Assembly (NCBI GenBank): GCA_017561935.1
Contig: JAFZBE010000063.1
Location: 62,001 to 126,000, forward strand
Source of the DNA: Bacteroidales bacterium
Lineage (GTDB): Bacteria; Bacteroidota; Bacteroidia; Bacteroidales; UBA3663
DNA: 64,000 nucleotides
Reading direction: 5' to 3'
The notes under the pieces were generated by a model, which ran no database searches, had not been told where the DNA came from, and was given only the letters and a program-made list of their open reading frames with translations. This document shows positions 8,340 to 15,381 of this stretch, one piece after another. Within the stretch, counting starts at the first letter, position 1. Every line of letters starts with the position of its first letter. A program made the position numbers and the translations under genes.

Positions 8340-8557
8340 ACTATAATATGTCCACTGAGGAGGATATGCTTAAGACGGTGGATAAGCACGCGGCTTGAAG
8401 GTGGTACTGTTTCAAGTGATACAAGCGGTACTGTTTCAATGATATGATTAGTTGCTGAAAGTACAAAAATATAATCCGTACTTGTCAGAAATAGATGAAA
8501 TAGGAACGGTTTTTATTTTATTGCTACTTTATTTGTTGTATATTATGGAAAATAGTG

Positions 8558-8565
8558 TATCTTTG
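8558..8565 (+). promoter_or_regulatory. Bacteroidota -7 promoter element (TATCTTTG)
   Basis: TATCTTTG with an upstream TTTG/TTG-rich -33 region. It lies about 70 bp before the DUF3791 gene and probably drives the three-gene cassette. Confidence 0.7.
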
Positions 8566-8633
8566 CAACGTTGGCAGAATTAGCAACTTCTTGGGTTGAT
8601 TTATGCTGCCAATGGAAGTAAATCTAAGATAAT

Positions 8634-8849
8634 ATGAACAAGTTCGTGATTCCATATCTAACTACATGTGTCCATGCGTTCGGGGAGCGGTTTGCCATGT
8701 CAAGGCAAGCAGCTTTCCAGTATCTGCATGAACATAAGGGACTGGCTTTCTTGATAGAATTCTACGATGTGGAACACCTCCAGTCCATGGAAGAAACGAT
8801 TGACGATTTGCTCATAATATGCCAAAAAAACGGAGGTACGCTTGCATGA
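8634..8849 (+). CDS. DUF3791-family small protein
   Basis: A 71-aa helical protein (AFGERFAMSRQAAFQYLHEH, then FLIEFYDVEHLQSMEETIDD) matching the DUF3791 pattern: an N-terminal helix, a 'YxxL.....GLxxL..FYDVxHxxS' core and a final helix. DUF3791 genes commonly sit directly before DUF3990 genes in Bacteroidota and Firmicutes, as here. Its stop overlaps the next ATG (ATGA at 8846-8849), so the pair is translationally coupled. By gene size and order it would be the neutralising partner of the DUF3990 protein; that role is inferred. Confidence 0.75.
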   Translation: MNKFVIPYLTTCVHAFGERFAMSRQAAFQYLHEHKGLAFLIEFYDVEHLQSMEETIDDLLIICQKNGGTLA

Positions 8850-9334
8850 TACTTTATCACGGAACTAATACTGACATAGAATCAATAGATTTGTCGAAAG
8901 GGTTGAAATACAAAGATTTCGGCAAGGGATTCTATTTGACGCCAGAAAGGGCTACTGCAATTCGTATGGCGCTAAAGAAGGCACGGCTTTTCGATGGTCA
9001 GGCTACTCTGATAACTTACGAAATGGATGACAATGTCTATCAGTCTGACTTGAAGATTAAAGTTTTTCCTGTCATTGCCAGTGTTGAGTGGTTTCTGTTT
9101 GTCGATGCTAATAGGGATAGGAAAAACAATAATCCAGTCCATGATTACGATATAGTTATTGGTCCTATTGCTAATGATGGCGTGGTTCTGCAGTTGACTA
9201 ATTATCATGAAGGTATTTATACGCCAGAGCAGGCTGCTAAACTGCTCCAAGATAAATATCTTGACCAGCAATACTTTTTTGGCACTGATAGGGCATTGTC
9301 CTTTCTTCATAAATTAGATGTTGAATTGTTATGA
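8846..9334 (+). CDS. DUF3990 protein, ADP-ribosyltransferase-like putative toxin
   Basis: A 162-aa protein starting MILYHGTNTDIESIDLSKG, followed by DFGKGFYLTPERATA. The YHGT and GFYLT signatures are those of the ART-like fold shared by DUF3990 and related toxin or effector families. ATG at 8846 was chosen because it has a GGAGG site ten bases upstream and an ATGA overlap with the DUF3791 gene; an earlier in-frame ATG would overlap that gene and lacks family similarity. It is followed by a third overlapping small gene. The likely role is modification of a cellular target, held in check by a neighbour. No substrate can be named. Confidence 0.78.
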   Translation: MILYHGTNTDIESIDLSKGLKYKDFGKGFYLTPERATAIRMALKKARLFDGQATLITYEMDDNVYQSDLKIKVFPVIASVEWFLFVDANRDRKNNNPVHDYDIVIGPIANDGVVLQLTNYHEGIYTPEQAAKLLQDKYLDQQYFFGTDRALSFLHKLDVELL

Positions 9335-9567
9335 ACCAACCGACACACCACCAGATAGCGACATATTTGATTAACTACGCTATCAGCGAACTGATCAAAT
9401 ATGTGATTGAAGACACAGGCTGTTCGATAGAACAGGCTATGGAGCGTGTGTATAATTCGCCACTAATGAGAGCGCTGCAAGACGAAGAAGGTGAATTGTA
9501 TGTGCAGAGTCCAGCCTATCTATATGAGTTGATGAATGGATATTATGCCCAGGAGTCAGCAGATTAG
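9331..9567 (+). CDS. Small third protein of the DUF3990 cassette
   Basis: A 78-aa acidic helical protein (ATYLINYAISELIKYVIEDT, SIEQAMERVYNSPLMRALQD, AYLYELMNGYYAQE). Its ATG overlaps the DUF3990 stop (ATGA), so it is co-translated. The same three-gene order recurs in gut Bacteroidota as I recall it. It may be a second antitoxin or a specificity partner. No known domain was recognised. Confidence 0.7.
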   Translation: MNQPTHHQIATYLINYAISELIKYVIEDTGCSIEQAMERVYNSPLMRALQDEEGELYVQSPAYLYELMNGYYAQESAD

Positions 9568-9672
9568 CTTTTTTCTTGTTTGCAATTCAGTCCTTCAAGC
9601 ATCCAATAGGAACAACATAGATGCCGTCCTCTCTTCAATAGGCGAATTTGTGCCCGTCCGAATCGGATAGTG

Positions 9673-9680
9673 TATCTTTG
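9673..9680 (+). promoter_or_regulatory. Orphaned -7 promoter element (TATCTTTG)
   Basis: TATCTTTG followed by an operator-like inverted repeat (9713-9736) and a 17-codon open frame at 9741-9794. The gene it served appears to be lost. Confidence 0.55.
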
Positions 9681-9816
9681 CACTCGAAAGTAGCGAAAAG
9701 TGTATCGAACATACACAAAACGACACTATTTTGTGTAATTATGAGAATATACTTAGCTGTCCGTCGCCACTCGCAAGTTGGATTTGTAAATTGATCAGTA
9801 GGATGTAAGCTTTTTG

Positions 9817-9896
9817 GGAAAATGTGGATTTTTTTATGAAAAATAGCCGGAAAATGTGATTTTTCGGCTTAAATTTGTTCGGAAAATGTGATTTTT
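9817..9896 (+). repeat. Three direct repeats at exactly 32-bp spacing (operator-like)
   Basis: GGAAAATGTG(G)ATTTTT occurs at 9817, 9849 and 9881, each 32 bp from the next, about three helical turns. The last copy ends just before TATCTTTG (9900-9907). A similar 32-bp array precedes the ATPase gene on the other strand (11480-11586), with a related GGAAAA core. Phased repeats upstream of a promoter suggest a cooperative DNA-binding regulator. Confidence 0.65.
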
Positions 9897-9899
9897 CAT

Positions 9900-9907
9900 T
9901 ATCTTTG
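9900..9907 (+). promoter_or_regulatory. Orphaned -7 promoter element with -33 TTTG
   Basis: TATCTTTG with TTTG at 9874-9877, close to the usual Bacteroidota spacing. It leads only to a 10-codon stub at 9932-9964, probably the first codons of a deleted ATPase paralogue. Confidence 0.55.
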
Positions 9908-10048
9908 CACCAGAAAAACGTGATTCGGCCTATGGAACTGCTTAAAAGACAAGCTTTTTTTTAACGGTTTGATAACCAATCGCTTTAGATAGTCATTCCT
10001 GTATTTGGCCGATTTTCATTACCGAAGTTGGCGGATACTTGTAGATTG

Positions 10049-11422
10049 TTATTCTAACTTTATCTCTGGTATATAGCAGTTGTTATCTTCAGTGGAATTG
10101 CGTTCGAGGAACATGCAGTAATATATGGGGAGATAAGTGATGCCTTTATCTTCGTGAACCGTTTGATTGTTGCTTAGTACTATAGCGCTTCCGATATTGT
10201 AGTCAGGTGTCTCAAGCAAATTGTTGAGCGCACTATGCACTTTGTAGTCCTTGCCGGATTTGACTTCGATAGGTAGTATGGTCAGATGTTTGTAATCGTC
10301 TATTAGGAAATCCACTTCACCCTTTTGTTTGTTATCATAATAGTGAAGGCGGGAACCATGCGCGTGTAACTCCTGTGCTACAACTGTTTCATAAACGGAA
10401 CCAAGATTGATACTATAATCATCCTTCAATACTGCATTAATGTTGGTATCATAAAGGAGATATGTCAATAACCCTACATCATTCAAGTAGAGTTTGATCA
10501 AGTTCTTGTTTTCAGATTCCAGCAATGGAAACTTCGGGTTGCTGATAGCTTGTACGGAAAGCGCTATACCAGAATTGGTCAAATACTCGAATTCCTCTGC
10601 GTAGTCGCTAAATTGCTTGTGGCTCAATGCGCCTTCAATTCGCTTTACAACGACTCTTTTCTTCTTGTTCTCCATATTGGAGGGTATAAGGTCGTAGAGT
10701 TTACGGATGACGAGCTTCTTCTCCTCATCATATTGCGAGGCATACACTTTGTAGAGCATGTGGATGTCACGCTGAACTTTTCTGACCTCAGTAATATTTC
10801 TGTTCTCCTTGAACCGATTAATTGCTTCGGGCATTCCTCCGACCAGGAGGTATAGCTTGAACTGTTGCATCATGTAATGGTGCAACGAGTCGTTCAGCGA
10901 TTCTTTGGAAAGGTATTTTTCCCGAATACCGTCTATGGTGCTTTGACTGCAATCCATTGCAAGCAAGAATTCTTCGAAGTCCAAAGGATACATTTCTTCA
11001 ATCGAAATGCTGCCGATAGGGACTGACGCAGTTTGTGCCAAAGCAACTCCCAATTGAGAACCGCTTGCAATATAGGTATAACGTCCATCTTGATTGAGAA
11101 ATTTCAGCATAGTCATAAGATGCGGATAACTCTGTATTTCGTCAAGAAATACCAGCGTGTCTTGTTTCTCGCCAAGGCGGTTACCAGCTATAGCTCCTAA
11201 CTGCAAATAGAAATCATTGGTGTCAGCGACAGTAGAGAAAATTTTTCGTCCTTCCTTATCTTCTTTCAGGTTGATTTCAATATAGTTCTTGAATAATTTC
11301 TTTCCTACATATCGGATTAGATAAGATTTCCCAATCTGCCTGGCACCGTTGACCAGCAGAATCTTGTTGGGTTGGTGAAGAAGAAAATCTTCTATTAGGC
11401 TTGTAAACTTTCTGTATAGCAT
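10049..11422 (-). CDS. AAA-family ATPase with DUF4143 C-terminal domain
   Basis: A 457-aa protein. Near the N-terminus it has Walker A (NGARQIGKSYLIR) and later Walker B (LVFLDEIQ), with the arginine-rich AAA_14-type core. The C-terminal DUF4143 region contains GEVDFLIDDYKHLTILPIEV followed by KSG, a PD-(D/E)xK nuclease-like signature (E..D..I.VKSG). ATG at 11422 was chosen because the TATATTTG promoter element lies at 11441-11448; the in-frame ATG at 11494 is upstream of that promoter and would put operator repeats inside the gene. These ATPases are abundant, often multi-copy and horizontally moved in Bacteroidota, with poorly known function. Proposed roles include mobile-element or defence functions. 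Family assignment is secure, function is not. Confidence 0.85.
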   Translation of the reverse strand: MLYRKFTSLIEDFLLHQPNKILLVNGARQIGKSYLIRYVGKKLFKNYIEINLKEDKEGRKIFSTVADTNDFYLQLGAIAGNRLGEKQDTLVFLDEIQSYPHLMTMLKFLNQDGRYTYIASGSQLGVALAQTASVPIGSISIEEMYPLDFEEFLLAMDCSQSTIDGIREKYLSKESLNDSLHHYMMQQFKLYLLVGGMPEAINRFKENRNITEVRKVQRDIHMLYKVYASQYDEEKKLVIRKLYDLIPSNMENKKKRVVVKRIEGALSHKQFSDYAEEFEYLTNSGIALSVQAISNPKFPLLESENKNLIKLYLNDVGLLTYLLYDTNINAVLKDDYSINLGSVYETVVAQELHAHGSRLHYYDNKQKGEVDFLIDDYKHLTILPIEVKSGKDYKVHSALNNLLETPDYNIGSAIVLSNNQTVHEDKGITYLPIYYCMFLERNSTEDNNCYIPEIKLE

Positions 11423-11440
11423 AACGTGTGATTTTTGCTG

Positions 11441-11448
11441 CAAATATA
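11441..11448 (-). promoter_or_regulatory. -7 promoter element (TATATTTG) of the DUF4143 ATPase
   Basis: CAAATATA on the plus strand, i.e. TATATTTG toward the ATPase, about 19 bp before its ATG. It decides the start codon of that gene. Confidence 0.7.
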
Positions 11449-11479
11449 CGCTGTATTTTTGAATAATGCAATAGTTTTG

Positions 11480-11586
11480 GGACTTTTTCCTCAAATTTCA
11501 AATCAAATTTAGGACTTTTTCCGAATATTTAGCGTTAAAATTAGGACTTTTTCCGAATATTTAGCGTTAAAATTAGGACTTTTTCC
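11480..11586 (-). repeat. Four direct repeats at exactly 32-bp spacing upstream of the ATPase
   Basis: GGACTTTTTCC (GGAAAAAGTCC toward the ATPase) occurs at 11480-11490, 11512-11522, 11544-11554 and 11576-11586, each exactly 32 bp apart. Around the last three copies the identity extends over nearly the whole 32-bp unit (11509-11540 equals 11541-11572). The array lies directly upstream of the ATPase promoter and has the same period as the array at 9817-9896. Confidence 0.75.
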
Positions 11587-11771
11587 GAAAAAGATGAGGC
11601 TAAATGAAGCAACTAAGGATACAGTTCGGCTGGTCACATTGTTGTTTTTTGCAGATTTAGGAACTCTTTCGCACTGTTTTCGTTTTGTAGTAATTTACAT
11701 AATGTGAGCAAGGTGAGACGGGAACGTGTCGTTTTTTTGTCCATGGTTTTCATGGTTTTTGGATTTTGTGG

Positions 11772-11779
11772 TATCTTTG
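11772..11779 (+). promoter_or_regulatory. -7 promoter element (TATCTTTG)
   Basis: TATCTTTG 35 bp before the ATG at 11814. It supports expression of the small open frame there. Confidence 0.55.
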
Positions 11780-11813
11780 TACCCATGCAAACATGCCTGA
11801 GATCAAGTAAACT

Positions 11814-12014
11814 ATGGGATCAGACGACAAAAGACAGAACGATATCGAACCAACCATCGAGCCTCAAACTGAATCTGCCAACGATGCGCAGACAGAGGGT
11901 GAGAATGTAACTGCCACGGAGAAGCCGGCTGGCGCAACCATCGGTGGCTCTTTGTGCGGTATCGGAGGTCGTTTTACGAGAAACGGAAATAAGAAAGTCG
12001 GTCACTCCACGTGA
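11814..12014 (+). CDS. Short acidic protein, possibly a truncated gene
   Basis: 66 codons, MGSDDKRQNDIEPTIEPQTE then low-complexity Glu/Thr/Asn/Ala sequence, ending in GGSLCGIGGRFTRNGNKKVG. It has its own TATCTTTG promoter and a disordered acidic start, but the change to unrelated sequence near the end and the 13-bp overlap with the convergent gene at 12002 suggest the 5' remnant of a longer gene. No family was recognised. It may not be functional. Confidence 0.35.
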   Translation: MGSDDKRQNDIEPTIEPQTESANDAQTEGENVTATEKPAGATIGGSLCGIGGRFTRNGNKKVGHST

Positions 12015-13396
12015 TCGACTTTTGTGATGCCGTATTTCTTCAGTTCGTTGGTCGTGATGGGAATATAGAGGAGAAATTCGTCGAAGACGATATATTGGCG
12101 CTTGTTCATCGTCATCAGTCCAACATTGTCGTCGATGGTAATCCTGGCAAAACCCTCGAAACTTGATTTGGGTACCTTGAAGTATTCGTGTTCTGTACCC
12201 GTAGCGATGTAGATGGCATCGTGGGTGATGGCAAAAATGCTGGGAAAGAATTCGTATTCGAGGTGTTCGAACTTCTTGACGGTGTTGCATGTGCTCAACC
12301 ATTGGCGATAGATGCTGATGGTAGCTTCGTCAGTTACGCGGGTCAGGTTAATTTGTTGAGGCCATACCGATGAAGCCATCAATCGACGGAAGTTGAGGGT
12401 ATCGGGTTTTTGCGTAGTGGGCATCTCTGTCTTGTACCAAACCTGGTCGCCATCGCCGTATGGCTGTCCCTTGATGCGGTGCTTGATGGCTTCGGGATGG
12501 AGTAGGTAGCAGATCAGGTTTCCATCGAGCCCTTCATAGAAGAACATCGTGTAACGTATGCCTGTGATGTTGTTTTCGGCATCCTTGTGCCATGAGGTGA
12601 TGAAGTAGGTGCCATCGTTGATGGCTTCTTCAACCTGCCAGAAGCTGGTGTAAAGTGGTTTGCCGTCGCTTTCATTCCAGAAACCCTTGATGTCGAGATC
12701 TACCTGAACGGCCTTCATGTCGCGGCTCACGTCGTATAGGTCTTCCTGCTTTGCATACGAGGCGTAGGTATGGAGAATCTGCTTGACATGATAGAGCAGC
12801 ATGATACGTGACTTCCGAGGTTCCTCTCGTGCCGAAGTGATGGCCGGTAGGGTGGAGAACAGTTCCCCATCTTCGGTAAACTTTTCGAGAAGGGACATGG
12901 CATACTCGTACTGGTGAGAGAAGTCGATCACATCGCCATCTTTCGAGTCGTAGCCTGGGATGACCTTCAGCAGCATAAGAACCAGAAAGGGGATATTGAT
13001 GTCTTGCTCATGTGCTTGTTCGAAGATGTCGGATTTGCGTTTCTTCAGACCTGCTTCGCTATAGGGAGGATAGCTGTAGCGCAGCAGTTCGAGGGCGACA
13101 GTGAAGGGATTGCTGCGGCGTGAGAGATTGTCGCGGAAGAACGTCCAGGCCTTCTGATACTGCACCAGCACGCTTTCGAGGTTGATGATGCCGTCGGTCA
13201 TCTGTTCGACTTCCACTTGTAGATCACGGAACGCCGAGCGAAGACGTTGTGCCGATGTGAAGCAGCGCTTGATGCCGTTGCTGTGGATGCTTGGCGCTTC
13301 GAGGAAGGTCTCAAGTTCTTCGATGGTGTTGAAGATGAGTCGGGTGTTGGCGATGGTAGTCAGCCATTCTTCGTATTTGTCTTGTTCGAGTCTCAT
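12002..13396 (-). CDS. Hypothetical protein, 464 aa
   Basis: A large soluble protein of no family I recognise. It has no signal peptide or membrane segment. The N-terminal half is helical (EEWLTTIANTRLIFNTIEEL; FRDLQVEVEQMTDGIINLES). The C-terminal half is mixed alpha/beta with an alternating beta pattern near the end (IFAITHDAIYIATGTEHEYF; YIVFDEFLLYIPITTNELKK). ATG at 13396 was chosen because the -7 element TACCTTTG lies at 13418-13425, so the in-frame ATG at 13420 would be upstream of the transcription start. It stands as a single gene, convergent with a truncated open frame. Possibly related to the vWA/tubulin operon 3 kb away, but nothing in the sequence shows that. Confidence 0.7.
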   Translation of the reverse strand: MRLEQDKYEEWLTTIANTRLIFNTIEELETFLEAPSIHSNGIKRCFTSAQRLRSAFRDLQVEVEQMTDGIINLESVLVQYQKAWTFFRDNLSRRSNPFTVALELLRYSYPPYSEAGLKKRKSDIFEQAHEQDINIPFLVLMLLKVIPGYDSKDGDVIDFSHQYEYAMSLLEKFTEDGELFSTLPAITSAREEPRKSRIMLLYHVKQILHTYASYAKQEDLYDVSRDMKAVQVDLDIKGFWNESDGKPLYTSFWQVEEAINDGTYFITSWHKDAENNITGIRYTMFFYEGLDGNLICYLLHPEAIKHRIKGQPYGDGDQVWYKTEMPTTQKPDTLNFRRLMASSVWPQQINLTRVTDEATISIYRQWLSTCNTVKKFEHLEYEFFPSIFAITHDAIYIATGTEHEYFKVPKSSFEGFARITIDDNVGLMTMNKRQYIVFDEFLLYIPITTNELKKYGITKVDHVE

Positions 13397-13417
13397 GCCT
13401 TTTGTCAATATCTGATG

Positions 13418-13425
13418 CAAAGGTA
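13418..13425 (-). promoter_or_regulatory. -7 promoter element (TACCTTTG)
   Basis: CAAAGGTA on the plus strand. It lies 22 bp before the ATG at 13396 and sets the start of the 464-aa gene. Confidence 0.65.
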
Positions 13426-13569
13426 AACTATCTGTTCCAAAAACGCAAGATTTCGTTGTTTATTGTCTTGGATACGAGATTATTTGCGCGTGTTTCGTAG
13501 AATATTACGCTACGCACGCAAAATCGGGTGTTATTTCGTCCTTTTCTTGGATATTTGAAATCTTCTTCG

Positions 13570-13577
13570 TATCTTTG
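13570..13577 (+). promoter_or_regulatory. -7 promoter element (TATCTTTG) of the structured leader
   Basis: TATCTTTG about 255 bp before the DUF1593 gene. It is followed by a long leader with a mini open frame and several hairpins. Confidence 0.65.
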
Positions 13578-13637
13578 CGGCATCCATTTCGACAAATCGA
13601 AAACAAAAACCGACATTAACAAGAAAAGGAGGTGAAA

Positions 13638-13664
13638 ATGGATTTGAGACGTGGGCTTCAATAG
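13638..13664 (+). other. Possible 8-codon leader open frame
   Basis: ATG at 13638 with a strong AAGGAGGTGAAA site directly before it, encoding MDLRRGLQ and a TAG stop. A ribosome on this frame would cover GGCTTCAATAGCC (13654-13666), one arm of the long-range hairpin. It could therefore act as an attenuation leader; no amino-acid run reveals a ligand. Confidence 0.4.
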
Positions 13665-13754
13665 CCCGTCTCACAATCCGGAAAATTGCAGGTTCAATAC
13701 CTGCAAAAAATTGCGCTTCGCGCATAAAATAAACTGGGCTCGGCTATTGAAGCC
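13654..13754 (+). ncRNA. Structured 5' leader with alternative hairpins
   Basis: GGCTTCAATAGCC (13654-13666) pairs perfectly with GGCTATTGAAGCC (13742-13754). The same left arm also sits in a local stem, GAGACG-GGG with CCC-GTCTC (about 13646-13672), so the two structures compete. Between them lie TTGCAGGT/ACCTGCAA (13686-13693 and 13699-13706) and GCGC-ttc-GCGC-type hairpins. No known riboswitch was recognised. It lies between the promoter at 13570 and the DUF1593 gene. Confidence 0.5.
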
Positions 13755-13831
13755 AGAGACGAGGCCATTTTTACCTAAATATCATTATTATTCTTTGTTA
13801 TATAGAAGTAGAAAACCTGTAAATCGAAAGA

Positions 13832-15340
13832 ATGATGAAAAAGTCGTTTATCTTTTTGTCTTTGTTCGTGGGGCTCGTATGGCCTGGAGGAAGCATGGAG
13901 GCTCGTGCTAATGACAGCAGCGAGATGCCCAAGCATCGCGTGATTATCCTGACCGATGTGGAGAATGAACCGGATGACAACGAGTCGCTTGTCAGACTGA
14001 TGCTCTACACCAATCGGATTGACGTGCGCGGACTGATTGCCACCACTTCGACACACATGAGGAACCGCATCGCTCCCGAGACCATCCATCGGGTGATTGA
14101 TGCCTACGGACAAGTGCGCAGTAACCTGCTGAAGCATGAGCCGGGATTTCCCGAGGACGATGCACTGCACGCGCTCGTGAAGAAAGGCTCGACGTTCTAT
14201 GGCATGAATGGAGTGGGGAAGGGCAAGAACTCGGAAGGCTCCGACTGGATTGTCGGCGAACTGCTGCGCACCGATGACGACAGGCCGTTGTGGGTTTGCG
14301 CATGGGGTGGAGCCAATGTGCTGGCTCAGGCACTCTATCAGCTGAGGGCTACGCAGTCGGCAGCCAATCTGGAGCGACTTGTCGGCAAGCTGCGCGTCTA
14401 TACCATCTCCGACCAGGACGACACGGGCATCTGGATGCGCCGTGAGTTCCCCAAGCTGTTCTACATCGTCAGCCCAGGTGGCTATGGCAATGCCACATGG
14501 ACGGGCATGATGCAGGTGGCCGAGGGTGCCGACAACGAGAAGGTGTCGAACCGATGGCTTGCCGAAAACATCCAGCAGGGACATGGCCCGCTCGGGGCTT
14601 GTTATCCCGATGTGGCCTACGGCATGGAGGGCGACACACCGTCGTGGCTCAATCTGATTCCCAATGGCCTGAATGAGCCGGAGCATCCCGACTGGGGCGG
14701 ATGGGGTGGACGATATACGTTCTACAGGCCTCGTCGCGAGGACTGCGACCCCACGGGCTTCAATGGTTCCATTCCGATTGAAGAGGAGCCTCGTGCCATT
14801 TGGACGAATGCTGTCGATCGTTATATACCTTATATATTTAATGAATATGGTTGTGCCGTGCGAAGCGACACAGCCACCTACAGCACTCCGCAAGCTACCG
14901 TATGGCGTTGGCGCAGCGAAGTGCAGAACGACTTTGCCGCACGCATGGACTGGTGTATCAAGGATTATGCCGAGGCCAATCATGCTCCTGTGGCTGTGGC
15001 GCGACTGATGACAGAGGTGGCGGGCTATGGGGAGGACAACAACGCTCCTCGCGAAATCACCAACATGACAGTGAAGGGTGGTGATACGTTCATGCTCGAT
15101 GCCACGGGTTCGAGCGATCCGGATGGCGACAATCTGAGCTACCTGTGGTTCCAATATCCGGAAGCTGGAAGCCTGAAACAGATTGTCCCCATCCAAGGTT
15201 CCCCCAACATCTACCATGTGAAGGTGCAGGCACCTAAGGTCGAGAAACCCGAGACCTTGCATTTCATCCTCAAGGTGACCGACAAGGGCACGCCTGCCCT
15301 CACAAGTTATCGCCGCGTTGTGGTCACGATCGTCAAATAA
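13832..15340 (+). CDS. Secreted DUF1593 (Sde182-type) nucleoside-hydrolase-like protein
   Basis: A 502-aa protein with an N-terminal signal peptide (KKSFIFLSLFVGLVWPGGSM). The body begins HRVIILTDVENEPDDNESLV, whose DxxxEPDD resembles the metal-binding start of the inosine-uridine nucleoside hydrolase fold. That fold defines DUF1593 ('Sde182 nucleoside hydrolase-like'). The last ~90 residues (DTFMLDATGSSDPDGDNLSY and on) form an Ig/PKD-like beta domain, also usual in this family. It is exported, and probably acts on glycan- or nucleoside-like substrates; the true substrate is unknown. It is followed 41 bp later by a lipoprotein nitroreductase. ATGATG at the start leaves a one-codon ambiguity (13835). 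Confidence 0.85.
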   Translation: MMKKSFIFLSLFVGLVWPGGSMEARANDSSEMPKHRVIILTDVENEPDDNESLVRLMLYTNRIDVRGLIATTSTHMRNRIAPETIHRVIDAYGQVRSNLLKHEPGFPEDDALHALVKKGSTFYGMNGVGKGKNSEGSDWIVGELLRTDDDRPLWVCAWGGANVLAQALYQLRATQSAANLERLVGKLRVYTISDQDDTGIWMRREFPKLFYIVSPGGYGNATWTGMMQVAEGADNEKVSNRWLAENIQQGHGPLGACYPDVAYGMEGDTPSWLNLIPNGLNEPEHPDWGGWGGRYTFYRPRREDCDPTGFNGSIPIEEEPRAIWTNAVDRYIPYIFNEYGCAVRSDTATYSTPQATVWRWRSEVQNDFAARMDWCIKDYAEANHAPVAVARLMTEVAGYGEDNNAPREITNMTVKGGDTFMLDATGSSDPDGDNLSYLWFQYPEAGSLKQIVPIQGSPNIYHVKVQAPKVEKPETLHFILKVTDKGTPALTSYRRVVVTIVK

Positions 15341-15381
15341 CAATTAACAATTAACAAATAACAATTTATTTCTTATTTACG

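Larger units (their letters stand above)
8275..8633. other. Intergenic with mobile-element scars
   Basis: This stretch contains the 8302-8339 hairpin, two 13-bp direct repeats (GGTACTGTTTCAA at 8403-8415 and 8427-8439) and the promoter of the DUF3791 gene. The spaced GGTACTGTTTCAA repeats recall multiple transposase-binding sites at the ends of IS21-type elements, but no istA or istB sequence is present, so this is only a suggestion. No gene was found. Confidence 0.4.
9568..10048. other. Gene graveyard: two promoters whose genes are cut short
   Basis: This interval has no intact gene but two complete-looking gene starts. The first is TATCTTTG at 9673-9680, an inverted repeat ACACAAAA/TTTTGTGT (9713-9720 and 9729-9736), and an ATG at 9741 whose frame closes after 17 codons (9741-9794). 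The second is three direct repeats (9817-9896), TATCTTTG at 9900-9907, and an ATG at 9932 whose frame closes after 10 codons (MELLKRQAFF, 9932-9964). Both look like 5' ends left behind when the genes were deleted. Confidence 0.5.

Noticed and set aside
9817..9896. Plasmid-type iterons
   Set aside because: Only three short repeats sit next to a promoter; no replication gene or AT-rich origin is found.
11704..11910. 68-codon open frame with hydrophobic start
   Set aside because: It spans the TATCTTTG promoter at 11772-11779 and ends in another frame of the acidic open frame.
13686..13706. tRNA T-arm-like hairpin
   Set aside because: TTGCAGG-ttcaata-CCTGCAA resembles a T-arm but no acceptor stem, D-arm or anticodon arm could be placed around it.
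13775..15343. 522-codon antisense open frame
   Set aside because: It lies wholly opposite the DUF1593 gene, has no promoter, and its composition is the mirror of that gene.
15341..15381. TAACAATT repeats as a regulatory site
   Set aside because: Short AT-rich microsatellite between co-directional genes; similar sequence at 32660-32715 makes it a low-complexity spacer unless shown otherwise.
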